A stretch of 64,000 nt of DNA from Nectonema munidae (GCA_030549495.1 JAUIRK010000957.1:248336-312335); one strand, 5' to 3'. Positions 47,363 through 58,399 are shown, counted from the first letter of the stretch. Numbers and translations: made by a program. The notes: generated from the sequence alone by a model not told the origin.

Positions 47363-49012
47363 TCAGATACTCTCCAAAACCTTTCTAGCATGCTTCAAGC
47401 TTGGAGAGGATGATTTGTTGCTAGAAGCATCACTTTCAACAACCTCATTCTCCTTCTCATCTATTTTCTTAAAGAAGATCGCCTTGATGAAGGCCTTGTA
47501 CCCGATTTCACCGATGATCGGATCGTTGTTGATCCAGGGGCACCAGTTGTAGTGATCTGTCAAAGGACAGAGTTTCGGGAAAGTTACATTATTTTGCACA
47601 GGACGAGTGCACGCTTTTTTGGCAAGATAGAGAACATCTGCCGCTTCATCACACGCGTTCTCTTGATCAAGACGGCAAGAAGACGAACCTGATCTTTTCT
47701 GAGCTGGTTGACATCGTTCACTCATTTCTATAGAAGAGTCCATTTTGAACGCATCACAGGTTTCGATTTCTTCCGCTAAGGGTGTATCTATGATTTCTGA
47801 GGGCGATTCTGGGCAATCATCACTGCCTCTAATTTGTTCGTTTGTGTCAAAAATCTGTTTGATCTCAACCACGTCTAAGTGGAGTTGAGGGGGAAAGGAT
47901 TGAAGAATGAGGTTAACATCTTTAAGGGCAGAATGCTTTTCATCTCTAGTGGAAAAAGAGGTTTCAATCGGTGAAGAAGAAAGCATGTCTTTGTTCTCAG
48001 TGAATCGTCGTGAATCATGAGTGGGAAGAACGAGAGGGTCTCTTTCGCCATCATCCTCAACTTTAATAGCGACTTCTTTTTTGCAAAACTCTACGTTATC
48101 AATGTTCTCTCGGGACAGTTCATTATGTGAGGCATCCTGCTCTATGAATTCGTCTTTCACAGCGGTAATCGCCTTACTCGTGTCCTCTTGGCAAGATACC
48201 TCGCGTGTGGGGTTAGGGGTATTATTGCTATTGTTGTTGTGGACATTCATGTCTGCAGGATCAGGAGACACATCATGGGCCTTTTGAAACTTCCAGAGCC
48301 CATTTGTTCGCAAGCAGTAGGAGCATTCGATGATGTCAAGGAAGGACGAGGAAGACTTTTTCCAGCCAGTCAGCGCTAAAATTACGATGGCGAGCATTCT
48401 ATCGCTGACAAAGCGCACTTCTTTGTTGAGCGCGGAGCTAAGAAAGCTTTTAATGTCTTGGGTGCTTATTTCATCCTTTATCTCGGAGATGACTTCCTCA
48501 CTGATCGGTAGAACAACTTCCAGATTCTCCAAAGAGCTAAAGTAGTTACAGAACGTGGCTTCGGCCAAGTCAGAGTCGTGGATCGGAAGTGCATAGATCG
48601 CGGGGTTCGTCGTGAAGTTCTTCCAGTAGCAGAACTTTGAGTGCGCGTGGGAGAGTTGGTGGAAGGACGCCTGTATCACTTCGGGGTAGTAGACTTCCCA
48701 GGGGCGCGGGAGCTCGACGCTGAACGCCTCCTTGCATGACGGGCAGCGCAAGGAGTTGAAGCCGTCGTTGGTCCAGCCGTGAGCGGCACACACCAACGGG
48801 GACAGACAGTGCGCCAGGATGTGCCAATTGTAGATGCTGAAGGAGCGGACTCTCTTCCAAAACTCGTCCTTCTCGGACTCGCAGAACTTGGGGGCTGAGG
48901 CTTTAGAGTCGGAGGAGGTGAAGGGGTAGAGGAGGTACTGCTTTAAGAGCTTCTTCACTTCTTCATAAGACTTCATGAACAATCGGATCGCGTCTGGCGG
49001 GATGAAGGCTCT
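47363..49012 (-). CDS. ZC3HC1: ZC3HC1 (NIPA), nuclear-basket zinc-finger protein; last, main exon
   Basis: The exon runs from 49012, after the acceptor TACTTTTCAG, to the stop at 47363. Numbering from the codon at 48982, there are two copies of the GW-x(n)-CxxC-x(n)-HxxxCxW signature of ZC3HC1. The first is G69 W70, C80, C83, H114, C118, W120. The second is G206 W207, C220, C223, H477, C481, W483. A long polar, probably disordered, insert of about 240 residues splits the second module, as in the family. Human ZC3HC1 binds TPR at the nuclear basket and was also described as an F-box-like adaptor for cyclin B1. The C-terminus has SSSPSLKHARKVLESI. The first in-frame ATG is at 48976, giving 537 residues, but the frame stays open to the acceptor (RAFIPPDAIRLF). 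An upstream exon therefore probably supplies the real start; I did not find it. The ordered part is GC-rich and shows no breaks. Confidence 0.93.
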   Translation of the reverse strand, partial: RAFIPPDAIRLFMKSYEEVKKLLKQYLLYPFTSSDSKASAPKFCESEKDEFWKRVRSFSIYNWHILAHCLSPLVCAAHGWTNDGFNSLRCPSCKEAFSVELPRPWEVYYPEVIQASFHQLSHAHSKFCYWKNFTTNPAIYALPIHDSDLAEATFCNYFSSLENLEVVLPISEEVISEIKDEISTQDIKSFLSSALNKEVRFVSDRMLAIVILALTGWKKSSSSFLDIIECSYCLRTNGLWKFQKAHDVSPDPADMNVHNNNSNNTPNPTREVSCQEDTSKAITAVKDEFIEQDASHNELSRENIDNVEFCKKEVAIKVEDDGERDPLVLPTHDSRRFTENKDMLSSSPIETSFSTRDEKHSALKDVNLILQSFPPQLHLDVVEIKQIFDTNEQIRGSDDCPESPSEIIDTPLAEEIETCDAFKMDSSIEMSERCQPAQKRSGSSSCRLDQENACDEAADVLYLAKKACTRPVQNNVTFPKLCPLTDHYNWCPWINNDPIIGEIGYKAFIKAIFFKKIDEKENEVVESDASSNKSSSPSLKHARKVLESI

Positions 49013-49087
49013 CTGAAAAGTAGGAAACGCATTTGTATATCCTCATTCAAAATTATGCAAAAATGGGAAGCATAAATTAGTAGCGTA

Positions 49088-49569
49088 TTTTCTGGCGTAT
49101 AACGCGCATTAACATTTTCAGTAATAGAGCTTTGAAAAATGGTGTTGTATAACGCGCATCGGAGTATTCCACGCGGTTACATGTTCAGTAATTGTGCCTT
49201 AGAGAAAAGTGTTGTGTACGCGCATCTTTGCATTTTGTTATAAAAGTTCACAAAAATACATTAAATTTTTCAAGTTTATTTGGAGATGAATTTAATAATT
49301 ACGAAAAACAATTTTGATTTAAAATATATGTTTGTACCGTGTTCGGACAGTTTGTCTTTAAGTTAGGGTTGGCGTTAGGTTAGAAAATGTCCGCTAGACA
49401 AACTATCCATTGGCATGTCCGAGTAGTTTGTAAGGATTATAGCAGATTTTATTTTTGCACATATTACAACTTGACATATATCACCTTATTCTAGTTTTTT
49501 ATTGGCGTATAATGCACACGGAACTTTTTGATTTTTTTAGGAAAAAAGTGGGCGTTATGCGCCGGAAAA
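49088..49569. mobile_element. MITE family B, copy 2, 482 bp, TA-flanked
   Basis: The left end TTTTCTGGCGTATAACGC and the right end (inverse of TTTTCCGGCGCATAACGC) are inverted repeats of 18 bases with two differences. TA flanks both ends (49086-49087 and 49570-49571), pointing to the Tc1/mariner/pogo group. A second GGCGTATAATGC motif lies inside near 49504. A partial copy is at 7420-7655. It begins just 75 bases upstream of the ZC3HC1 exon, in its intron or promoter. Confidence 0.85.
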
Positions 49570-50037
49570 TAGTTATTTTGGCTAAATACTGAAATTTATT
49601 GAAAGTTGTTACTGTAAACAGGGTTACTGAGTCCGAGCAAAAATATACAAAAATCGGGGTCCGACTACGACACCGTATACTTAAAAACGTAATAAATTCA
49701 ACGCTAACTCTTCACTTAGAACTTCGACTAGAGAAGGTCCACTCCATATGCTCACAAAGGCCTCACCGTAAATAAAAGTTGAGTAAAACACCTTTATATT
49801 GAAAAGTTTATCATAAACTATCCTGATTTTGGCGGCTTATATCAATTTAGACACTTCCACCCGATTTCAAGATAATAATTTTGGTCAAAATCACGATTTT
49901 GAAAGAAAATTTTTTTTGCTATTTATTTAAAAAATACATTTATTGATCAGCTCATAGTCCAAACAAGTCTTTTAAGATATAAAAAGATATAAATTTAAAA
50001 AATTCAAAATTATTGGTAGAGCGAATGTAAAAGTAAA

Positions 50038-50167
50038 GGTGTTTTTATCGAGAAGGCACAATTGCGCCGCTTGTATCAAAACGTTAGGAAGGTTGGCTTG
50101 ATGCGGGATCGAACCCACGACCTTGTGTTTCCGAAACCCAGTATCTAACCAACCTTACTCACGCCCC
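50038..50167 (-). repeat. tRNA-derived SINE, copy 6
   Basis: Reverse orientation, from GGTGTTTTTATCGAGAAGG to ACTCACGCCCC, with GGGATCGAACCCACG as the B box. Nearly full length. Confidence 0.85.
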
Positions 50168-50235
50168 TTGAAAGGCTTTTCACCTCCTTGATTCTCATTG
50201 GATGAGAATGTTATAAATGATGTGTGGACTAACTT

Positions 50236-50540
50236 TACAAGATTAAGTAAGCAATGAAAATCAGAAATAAGATTTATATGGTTTGGGCATATTACCAGAA
50301 AGAAGTGGTGAACTGATAAAGGATGTCTTAGAATTACGCTTTGGGAGAAGGGATAAAGGTAGAGTACCTAAATTAAATTGGATGCAGAACAAAAAATGAC
50401 GCAAAAAGTTTAGGACTCAGATTGGGGGAAGTAAAAGACTGGTTTCTCTGGAACGCAAAAGTAAGCTTGCCCAACTGCATTTATTATTATTTGCCTTTCT
50501 TGGTGAGATCAATTAAAGTCCGTATATCGATACGATGATG
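50236..50540 (+). mobile_element. RTE-type LINE, 3' terminal fragment
   Basis: Broken frames read LPERSGELIKDVLELRFGR, KGRVPKLNWM, then AKSLGLRLGEVKDWFLWNA. These correspond to the GRPK.W....A..LGL......D...W segment at the extreme C-terminus of RTE polyproteins (family knowledge). It is followed by a short 3' region ending near GATACGATGATGATGAAAG, a simple-repeat tail common in RTEs. Confidence 0.7.
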
Positions 50541-50812
50541 ATGAAAGGTGTTAATTGGAATCCTAATGTTTCTTAATTTAAATCTTTCAGTAATGTTATC
50601 AATAGGCATATAATCGTTTTAAGCTTCAAATTATAGAGATTTTTTTAATATTATAATTTTCAAAATTTAATATAAAAGAATTTTTGTCCAATGAACACGC
50701 CACCATTATTACCCGACACTATATTTGCACTGTAAGCTCTCAATCCCACGATAACTGGACTACTTTTATCAAATAAAATTACCTTGTTTGCAATTCTGAC
50801 TACCTTCAAGCT

Positions 50813-51250
50813 CAGTGGTTTTCAAACTCGAGTCTAGGGTGCCCGTGAAGAAGTTCCATGGGAATCGAAAAGAGGGCGATTGAATCGTTTTGCGCAAAAT
50901 ATTGCACAGATATTGGCTCATTTGTCATTTTTGCCAATAAGTCACATTTAAAAAGAATAAATAAGTTAATCTTTGAATTGAGTACTATTTTTTTCTTAGT
51001 CTAATTTTATAAATGTAAACGTGCATTTTTCTTAATGGCTTTTTTTTTTAATTTTTATTAAAAAAATGAAGTACATATGACGACTAGGGTTATGACTTTA
51101 ATTTATTTTTTAATTTCCACTTACCTTATGTGTTTTTAAATGAATAATTAATAATAAAAAAAAACCCAAAAATAAAAAAAATTGGATTTTAATGAAAAAA
51201 ACTTTCCCCAGGCACTAAAATGAAAGGGTGGGGTTAAATGGCCACAGTGT
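50813..51250. mobile_element. hAT-like terminus and AT-rich remnant
   Basis: CAGTGGTTTTCAAACTCGAG at 50813 followed by TAGGGTGCCCGTGAAG is a typical hAT start. What follows to about 51250 is AT-rich and non-coding. No matching right end was found. Confidence 0.45.
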
Positions 51251-51419
51251 TAAAATAAAATCCTTATGCTGTTTATGTTTACATTCTGACTATAACTATA
51301 CAATTCAACTATAAAAGTTATTCCTTCTTTGTAAAAAACTTGGATAAATAAAAAAAATATTTTTGTAAAAATAAATTTTTTATATTTTTAGTTTGTTTTT
51401 TTCTAATTAAAAATGTATG

Positions 51420-54235
51420 AATTTAAATCCAGTTCTGTTGTTGATAAAAATTCTCAAATTTGAAGAAAAAATTTATTATCAAAAAAGAAATCCAGAATTC
51501 TACCGAGAATTGAAGACTTTAGAAACTTTACATGGCTACCTAAAAAATTGATGTTCTTGGTCTTTACCATACCTTATTAGAGAAAGATAAGCTAAAACAA
51601 GTAAGAATAAAAATAATTTTTCAAGAATTGTCTAAGTTTATGGAATAAAATGAGTTTTCCTCAACTTAGTGAACAAACCATTGTTTCTAAATCAATTTTA
51701 GAATATGAAAAAAATCAAAAGTATTCTAAAGAAAAATTTAATGAATTTATTTGATATAACAAAAGCAAATGGAAAGTGGTTGTGCAAAGAAGAACAAGCA
51801 CTCTATAACATACAAGTTGAATCAAATGGGAGAATAGGGTACGTGGCAAATAAACTTACTCCTATTTCTTCTGTTCACCCATCAAAAAGATTCAAATAAG
51901 AAAGTTTTTATAGAATCTAACGATGACAAAGACTCTAGTGATTCCTCAATGAGCTCTGTTATCAGTGAAAATGATTTTAATTTGAAAAACTGTCAGAAAA
52001 GGAAACGCAAATGCGCTACATCACAATCTCTTAAATTGGTGACAAGTCTATCTCTTTCTACAAATAAAGCATCAAAAGTATGTTTAAGTCTTTTTGAAGA
52101 GGGATTAATTAAAAGTGGTGAATCAATGAAGTTAAAAATAAAAAATATATTGAAAAGATAAAAAAGTTTTGCTTACACTTTGATGGCAAAAAGTTGCATA
52201 TGTTCATAAAAATGATAAAAAGTTTGCATAATATCAAGTAGACTGTCTTCAAAGTCTTGAATACAAAATCAATTTAGGAATATTCAGAACTTCGGAAAAA
52301 ATATTTCAGACGGATTAATAAAACTTCTAGATGAAGCATGGTCTTGCATCAAAATGATAATATGTGATACTACACCTACAAACACTGGTCGTTTTAACGG
52401 AGTTGTGGTTAGACTTCAAGAAAGAATGTTAAATGTAGGCTTAGATAAACCTCAATTTGCTGGTTGCCAACACCACATTTTAGACAGAATTTTAAAACAC
52501 ATTCTTGATTATTAGTTTCCAGTAAGCTCAATTGATCCATCTATGAACTATAGCTTTATAAAGGAAACTATGAAAAATTAAAAGAGTTATATACACCTGA
52601 AATTGAAGTGCCTGATTTTAAAAATCTTGGCTGGAGGGATCACTTCACATTTTTGTATACATTATGTTATGGATATAGAATTTTTAAAGGAAATAACAAG
52701 TTGCCTGCATTAATTTGGAAAGCATTGCCTGTACTCAGGGGCGCACATCCTCAAAATTATTGGGGGGGGGGGCAAAATTTTTTTGTTGCAATTTTCAAAA
52801 TTAGTGGTCTGGAAATACCACGGGAGACCAAATATTCAAGCAATCCTTTAAAATAGAGTGTATTCAGCGCATACCTAAATTTATAAGACTATTTTATATT
52901 TTTTTTTTACAAAATTTGTGAATTTAAATACTATACTACCAGCGAAAATATTTTAATTAAATTTGCATATCGAATATGGTGCGCAGAAAAAATGCCCCCA
53001 ATTAAAAAGTAGGAAAAAATGCCCTCGACTAAAAAGTAGGAAAAAATGCCCCAATTTAAAATTAGGAAAAAATTCCCTTTGTAAAAATGCCCCAATTTAA
53101 AAAAAAAATTTTTTTTTTAAGAAATGTCAAATAAAGATTTTTTGTAAAAAAAAAAGGTTAACTTTTCATCTAAAACATTTAAAATTTAATTAAAAACTAA
53201 AAAACTCAATTTTTTAAATATAAAAATTTTTTTTATAAAACAGCAAATATTTTTGGACATTGTATGTATCAGAACACTTTCTAAATATAATTTGTATTTT
53301 AACTGATTTTAAGAACACATTCCCACAAATATGCCTTTGCTATTGTTTTCAAGAACTTTATAAAGAAAAAACCTATAGATTAAGAAATTTTAGAAAATTA
53401 GCCTTTAAAACGTACAAATAAAAATATTTATATAATTAAAAAAATTCTGAAAATCAAAAATTAGAGGGCATTTTTACCTACAACCATCGAATATACACTA
53501 GTTTAAAAAAATCCTAAAATGTTAGGGGGTGGAATAGGCTTTTCATTTGAAAAATGAAGTAGTCTACCAGGCACATTACAGGAATTGATGAAAGGATATT
53601 TGATTCATAGAAAAAACAAATAACTCAAGGTTGGATAGTTTTATATGAGTGAATGTAGTCTAAAGGAAAGAGTCTATAGAACTCTGGATGTTTATATGAA
53701 AAAATGTGATTGATTCAGGGGAAGGGTATAAAACGAAGTTATAATTGTGCAAACAAAAAATTAAGATCGCATTATTTCATTTTACTCAGCATCATTAAAA
53801 ATAGTTTAAAAGTAAATTGATACAACTACAAAAAGTAAAATAACTTTTAACATTTTGAATGATTTACTGAAGGTCATTCCCCCCTGAAAACAACCCCCGG
53901 ATCCCTCTACTACATAATGCGCGATGGAATTCAGGCGCAATTAATGCTGTTATTGCATATTTTCTTTTACCCGATTTAAGAAAAAGTTTGGAAAAATCTG
54001 TGGATTTTATAGCCTATAGCTGGCAAGAAGTATGCTTCTCTGATCAAAAGTTTCAGCAAAACGGTTATGGCAAGCTTCTTTATTCAATTCAAAACACTAA
54101 CTGCAAAAGTACCGAAAAGTGTTTTAAAAATCATTGGGTAAAAGATAATTTATCGGTTATAGATATACCAAGAACAAATATTATTGCAGAAAGGGCAATA
54201 AAACTGCTAGAAGTGGAAAAAACCTGAAAAATCAA
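51420..54235 (+). pseudogene. Second hAT transposase of the 21-kb family, split by an insertion
   Basis: The plus strand shows, in broken frames, an N-terminal part (PEFYRELKTLETLHGYL, FDITKANGKWLCKEEQALY), an acidic linker (51900-52150), and a core with DTTPTNTGRFNGVVVRLQE and GCQHHILDRILKHILDY. The C-terminus (53988-54227) has IPRTNIIAERAIKLLEV. The Asp-Thr-Thr-x-x-Asn-Thr-Gly block, the HH block and the AERAIKL block parallel those at 21.3-23.6 kb but are quite diverged, so this is a different subfamily. Several breaks are present. A 1168-bp element (52736-53903) sits in the core. Terminal repeats of the host element were not found. Confidence 0.75.
52736..53903 (+). mobile_element. 1.17-kb non-autonomous element inserted in the hAT transposase
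   Basis: It begins CAGGGGCGCACATCC. The 8-mers CCTGTACT (52728-52735) and CCTCTACT (53904-53911) match at 7 of 8. Removing the element and one 8-mer restores the reading ALPVLHNARWNSG across the junction, which supports the borders. About four tandem units of 27 bases with AAAAAATGCCCC lie at 52986-53095. The first 330 bases recur in reverse at 63113-63437. No coding potential; probably a hAT derivative, though the right end lacks a clear CAG terminus. Confidence 0.75.
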
Positions 54236-54539
54236 CAAATATTTAAGTATGAAATTTGTTTTAAAGAATATATTTGATTAATATTTCAATAAAATAGAAT
54301 ACTTTTTTTGATTTATGAAAAATTTTTAAGTTTTTAATAACTTCAATAGGTTTTATCACCATATCAAAATACTAGTGAGTAAATGATCTAAACGATAACG
54401 TTTATTTGCTTCCTGGGGTAACTTATCTAAAAAAAATTTAATTTTTTTTGACATATTTTAATTTTATATCAAAAAGTTCATTGAAAATTACTGCAGGGTA
54501 AACAAGAAATAAAATTTCATAACCATAATGACGACTCAC

Positions 54540-56070
54540 ACTTGAAATTTGGTTTTACTGGGATCTGGTGGAGAAGAGGAACATAAGTGTCTTTTGTGTT
54601 TTCAAGTATTTTAGCATCCACTTTTCTAAAGCCCGTCAAGTGACGCTTGCGCTGGTAGTGAAGCACTCGAGTTTGGTAAACAAAACTATTGGATGAACGA
54701 TGGCACAAATTCATGTTTGATAAATAACAGGAATTTTTTGGCAAATATTAAGATTGGTTTGAAAAGTTTCAAAAAGTCCCATAACATAGCAAAACAGTTG
54801 ATATTACCTTGTTGCAAAGATATCATATTGAATGTGTTAAGAAGTTTTAAACTTGTAAAGTTGAAGCATATCTTCCTGTCAAACGATACCCTTAGAAGGC
54901 TAATAGGAAAGATGTCTGATGCCATAACATGTGATTTTATTGATTCAGAATTCGATTTTCAACTATTTTGCAATTCAGCTTGATCCATGAAACGATGGAT
55001 GCTGCAAACTTAGTAAGAGAAATTTTTGACAAAGTGGACAACTTTTTACAGATGTTATTAAACTAGAACATCCACTTGGAGTGTGTACTGACCGTGCTCT
55101 AGCAATTTATTGTTCTAGCTTTTAGACGCTGATTAAGCAAAAATCTTCAGATGTAATTGATACCCAATGAGCTATTCATCTCCAGGCCTTAATAATGAAA
55201 ACTATACATGATGGGTTGAAAAATGTTGTCAATCAAATCATTAAAAGAGCGTATCTAATAAAAGCGACTGCCTTCAACTCTTGTTTGTTTTCAGAATTGT
55301 GCAAAGAAAATAATTCAGAATTTGAAAACCTCTTGTTGCACTCAAACGTGAGGTGGCTTTCCAAAGGTAAAGTATCGAAGCGATACTATGAAAAGAAATC
55401 CAGCAATTTCTATAAAGCAAACTATACAAGCATGTACAATTTTCTGATGTCCGTTTTTGAATATTCATTATTCATATCATGAACAATCGCATTCTTTGAC
55501 AAGAAAATTTTTTCTCCATTTTCAAACGTATCTGCTGATGAAAATAAAGATGTCCTGGAGGCCATAGAACACAGTACAGCATATCATAGGCAAGAAATTT
55601 CTATTTATTTCCTAATCAATTTATCAAAAACCGTTTATAATCTCGATTAGTAATCTGGCCTCAGAAGACTTCTTAATTCAAGAACAGTTTATTGATTTCA
55701 TTATTGATTGAGGAGGTGCAAAACGTTTTTTTGTGAAATATCTCATAGCGATTTTTCGATTGAAATGGGAGAGTCCTATGTTGATGTTACAAAGATTACC
55801 CTGAAAGTTCTGATTCGATTTGCCACTACATATGAGTGTGAGCAAGCATTTTCCATGCTACTTGCCATTGAAACCAAATCAAGAAACAGATTGGAAGTGA
55901 GTAATGATATAAAAGTTTCATTGGCCAAAACAAGCCCAAATTTAGACAAACTGGTTTGGACAAAACAGATGACATCCATCCCATTGAGATTTGGATTGTT
56001 CAGACAATTTTTGAATAAACAATGGTGTCGATTTTTTAGTACAGTTCTTTATATGTTGATTTTTTTTAAA
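54540..56070 (+). pseudogene. ZBED5-like hAT transposase fossil
   Basis: Plus-strand pieces follow the ZBED5/SCAND3 order. There is a degraded BED finger (HKCLLCFQVF), then FLANIKIGLKSFKKSHNIAK and KHIFLSNDTLRRLIGKMSD (54693-54983). Next come LGVCTDRALA-like text near 55080 and AFNSCLFSELC plus LLHSNVRWLSKGKV (55270-55380), the LLHTEVRWLSRGKV hallmark. The dimerisation end is LKVLIRFATTYECEQAFSM and SRNRLEVSNDIKVSLA (55790-55925). Multiple stops and frame changes mean it is inactive. It starts about 300 bases after the previous hAT relic. Confidence 0.85.
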
Positions 56071-56428
56071 TGAGACCCCGAGCTATTAAAAAATTGCTAC
56101 GCGGAAAATTTTCACTCGTCAAGCTCAACAAGGGAACAAAATGATTCATATATGATAGATCACTACTCATCAGATGTAATTAAGTCTTTATCCCTCCTTT
56201 TTGCCATTTACCAGTTATTGAAACAGATGGTCACAGTCTACCTGTATAGTCTATAAGATATGATATACTTTAACCAAGTAAAGGTTTCATACCATGACTA
56301 AAAATGATCTCTTTTGTAAATCTTTAGGAAGCTGAATTTTGGGTTGAACCAATTTTATATTTGGTGTTCGAACTTTAAACATGTCTTTGTCTTCTAAAGA
56401 GGGTTGTATTAGAGGACCCATTGGTAAT

Positions 56429-56480
56429 ACAGTTAGACCTCATTTATCCGAAAATAGATTATTCGACAACCCCACTATCT
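56429..56480. mobile_element. Tigger/pogo-like terminus
   Basis: CAGTTAGACCTCATTTATCC followed by GAAAATAGATTATTCG matches the CAGT...CCTC(C)ATTATCCG start of pogo/Tigger elements. TTTCGGATAAAGGT near 57018 might be the degraded opposite end (a 600-bp MITE), but it overlaps the start of the RTE fragment. Confidence 0.45.
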
Positions 56481-56984
56481 TATGCAATATTGATTAGGAG
56501 CTGAAAGATATTTCTCATCTCACTAATTGTCAACAAGCTTGGTTCATATCAAATAAATTGGTTAGGTGAATTGATTACTCTGTACTGAAATGCATTGTTG
56601 CTTTAAATTAAATTTTGAAATTTTTAGCAATGAAATGTTACCAAGCTTGATTAGTCACACAGAAAAACAAAGAATCATCTTATATAATCTTCATATTCTA
56701 CATAAACATTTATTCAGTTAGTAAAGTAAATTATTTGAAAATATATTTAGAATATGGGTCTAGGAATTGACTGGTATGTAGCCGTGAATTTAAATATGGC
56801 CACTTTAAATAGAAATTGAAGGTTTAAAATTTTTGGAAGAAATATTCTACAAACTTTAAATTTATATAAATGAGCTATTCCATTCCCTAAATTATACATG
56901 GAAATGAAATTATTTGTACTAAGTTTTATCAACAAAAATTTTAAGCAAAGTGTAAAAACATTTCCAACTATTCTAAGCAATCTT

Positions 56985-57970
56985 GATTAAAAAACTTAAA
57001 CATTGAATAAAACGAATGTTTCGGATAAAGGTATTAGCCAGAGTAGAAGCTAACATATGCAATGTAAATGAATAGTGGGAGAAAAACTTCAAAGTAGTGA
57101 GAAATAGAGCTAGAGAAGTTTTAGGTAGAATCTCCGGTAATCCAGTTAGTTCTGCAAAAAATTGGTGATGGAAATAAGAAATAGAAGACAAGATAAAGAA
57201 AATGCAAAGGCAGAAGCTTGTGCAAATTTATACGAAGATTTCACAACATCGCAGGACCTGTTTAGCAAAAAGTAGAAACAGAGCAACAAAAGATATACCG
57301 CAGGTCAAAGAAATAAAAGATGTAGAGAGAGAATAATGGAAAAATTCTCCAGGTGTGAAAAAATATTCTTCAGGACTGCTAAATGAAGAAAATTATAGAC
57401 AATAATGAGAGACAGGAGTGCATGTGAAGGACCAATAAAGCAGGTAGAAAGAAAAGAGGTTGAGATGGCAATAAAAAAGATGAAGAATAGCAAAGCTATC
57501 GTGCCTGATAGCATACCGGTAGAAGCATGGAAAGCATTAGAAGATGGAGTGGATATATTGTGGCAACGAATGAAGAACAGGAGTGGAAAGAGATTATAAT
57601 ATTACTTACCCATTTGCAAAAGAAAGATGTGCAGCATTGTTCAAACTATCGTGATTTGGGAGAGAATCTTAGACTAAGAAGAAAAGCCAAAATATCGGGA
57701 AGACAATTTGGATTTATGCCCAAAAGGGAACTACAAACGCAATATTCATACTAAGATGAATGATGGAAAAATATAGAGAAAAGCAAAAAGAGCTGCATAT
57801 AGTGTCTATAGACATGGAAAAAATATATTATCGCGAACCGAGGAAAGAGATATGGAGGTAGTTGATAAAAAAGTTGGTGCCAGAAAAGTATATCAGGTTG
57901 TTTAAGATGTATAAAAATGCGAAAACACGAGTGAAAACAGCAATTGGTATGAGAGATAACGTCACCCACC
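56985..57970 (+). mobile_element. RTE-type LINE fragment, linker and N-terminal reverse transcriptase
   Basis: The linker has EVLGRISGNP and NWWWK. Then comes the RT start, VERKEVEMAIKKMKNSKA and PDSIPVEAWKALEDGVD, where the KKMKN-KA-PD-IPVE block is an RTE hallmark. Further on are PICKRK, NYRD, SGRQFGFMPKRE, YREKQKELHIVSIDMEK and a segment with VPEKYIRLFKMYKNAK in other frames. It stops before the catalytic FADD box. Broken in several places. With the fragments at 36.0 and 50.2 kb it covers most of an RTE, from separate copies. Confidence 0.85.
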
Positions 57971-58059
57971 GGATATGCGCCCTGTTATTCATGTAGATAG
58001 AAGTAGTATAATAAGAATATAGTTGTAGAAACACAGTGTGTGGTTAGTTTATGTATTAT

Positions 58060-58395
58060 GTATAGTATTGTAGTAAACTAGCACACAATAGAAACTCTCG
58101 TTAAAATTCACTAAAACAGAGTATCTTTCAAAAATTCTCTGGAAATAATTTGCCTCAATTGGGATTTGATCCCCAGACCTGTGAATGTGGCGTCTAGCGT
58201 GCTCAACCACATACACCATCAGGAGAGATTGGGTTTAGTGTATGTGGTGGTTACTCTCGATAGTGCGTTTTTGAGCACGCCGGAAGCCTTATTCGGTAGA
58301 TTGGGGTTGATTCCTAGCCGAGGCAAATTATTTTTAATTCAATGAATTTTAACATTGGCAGTTTCGATTATGTGTTATCAACTACTACACTACTA
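58060..58395. repeat. Imperfect foldback of two tRNA-like units
   Basis: The two arms, about 58060-58213 and 58237-58395, are inverted relative to each other. Each has, read outward from the centre, TATGTGGT...GAGCACGC, a GGGG(A)T(T/C)...ATTCC or ATCAAATCCC block (T-arm-like), GAGGCAAATTATT, GAATTTTAAC and TGTGT. The halves resemble a tRNA-derived SINE with a Leu/Ser-like A box (TGGTTGAGCACGC) and a B box, placed head to head around a short centre. Differences between arms are many, so the structure is old. Confidence 0.7.
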
Positions 58396-58399
58396 TATA

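Noticed and set aside
56429-57035. Complete 600-bp pogo-type MITE
   Set aside because: Only the left end is convincing. The supposed right end is short and overlaps the RTE fragment.
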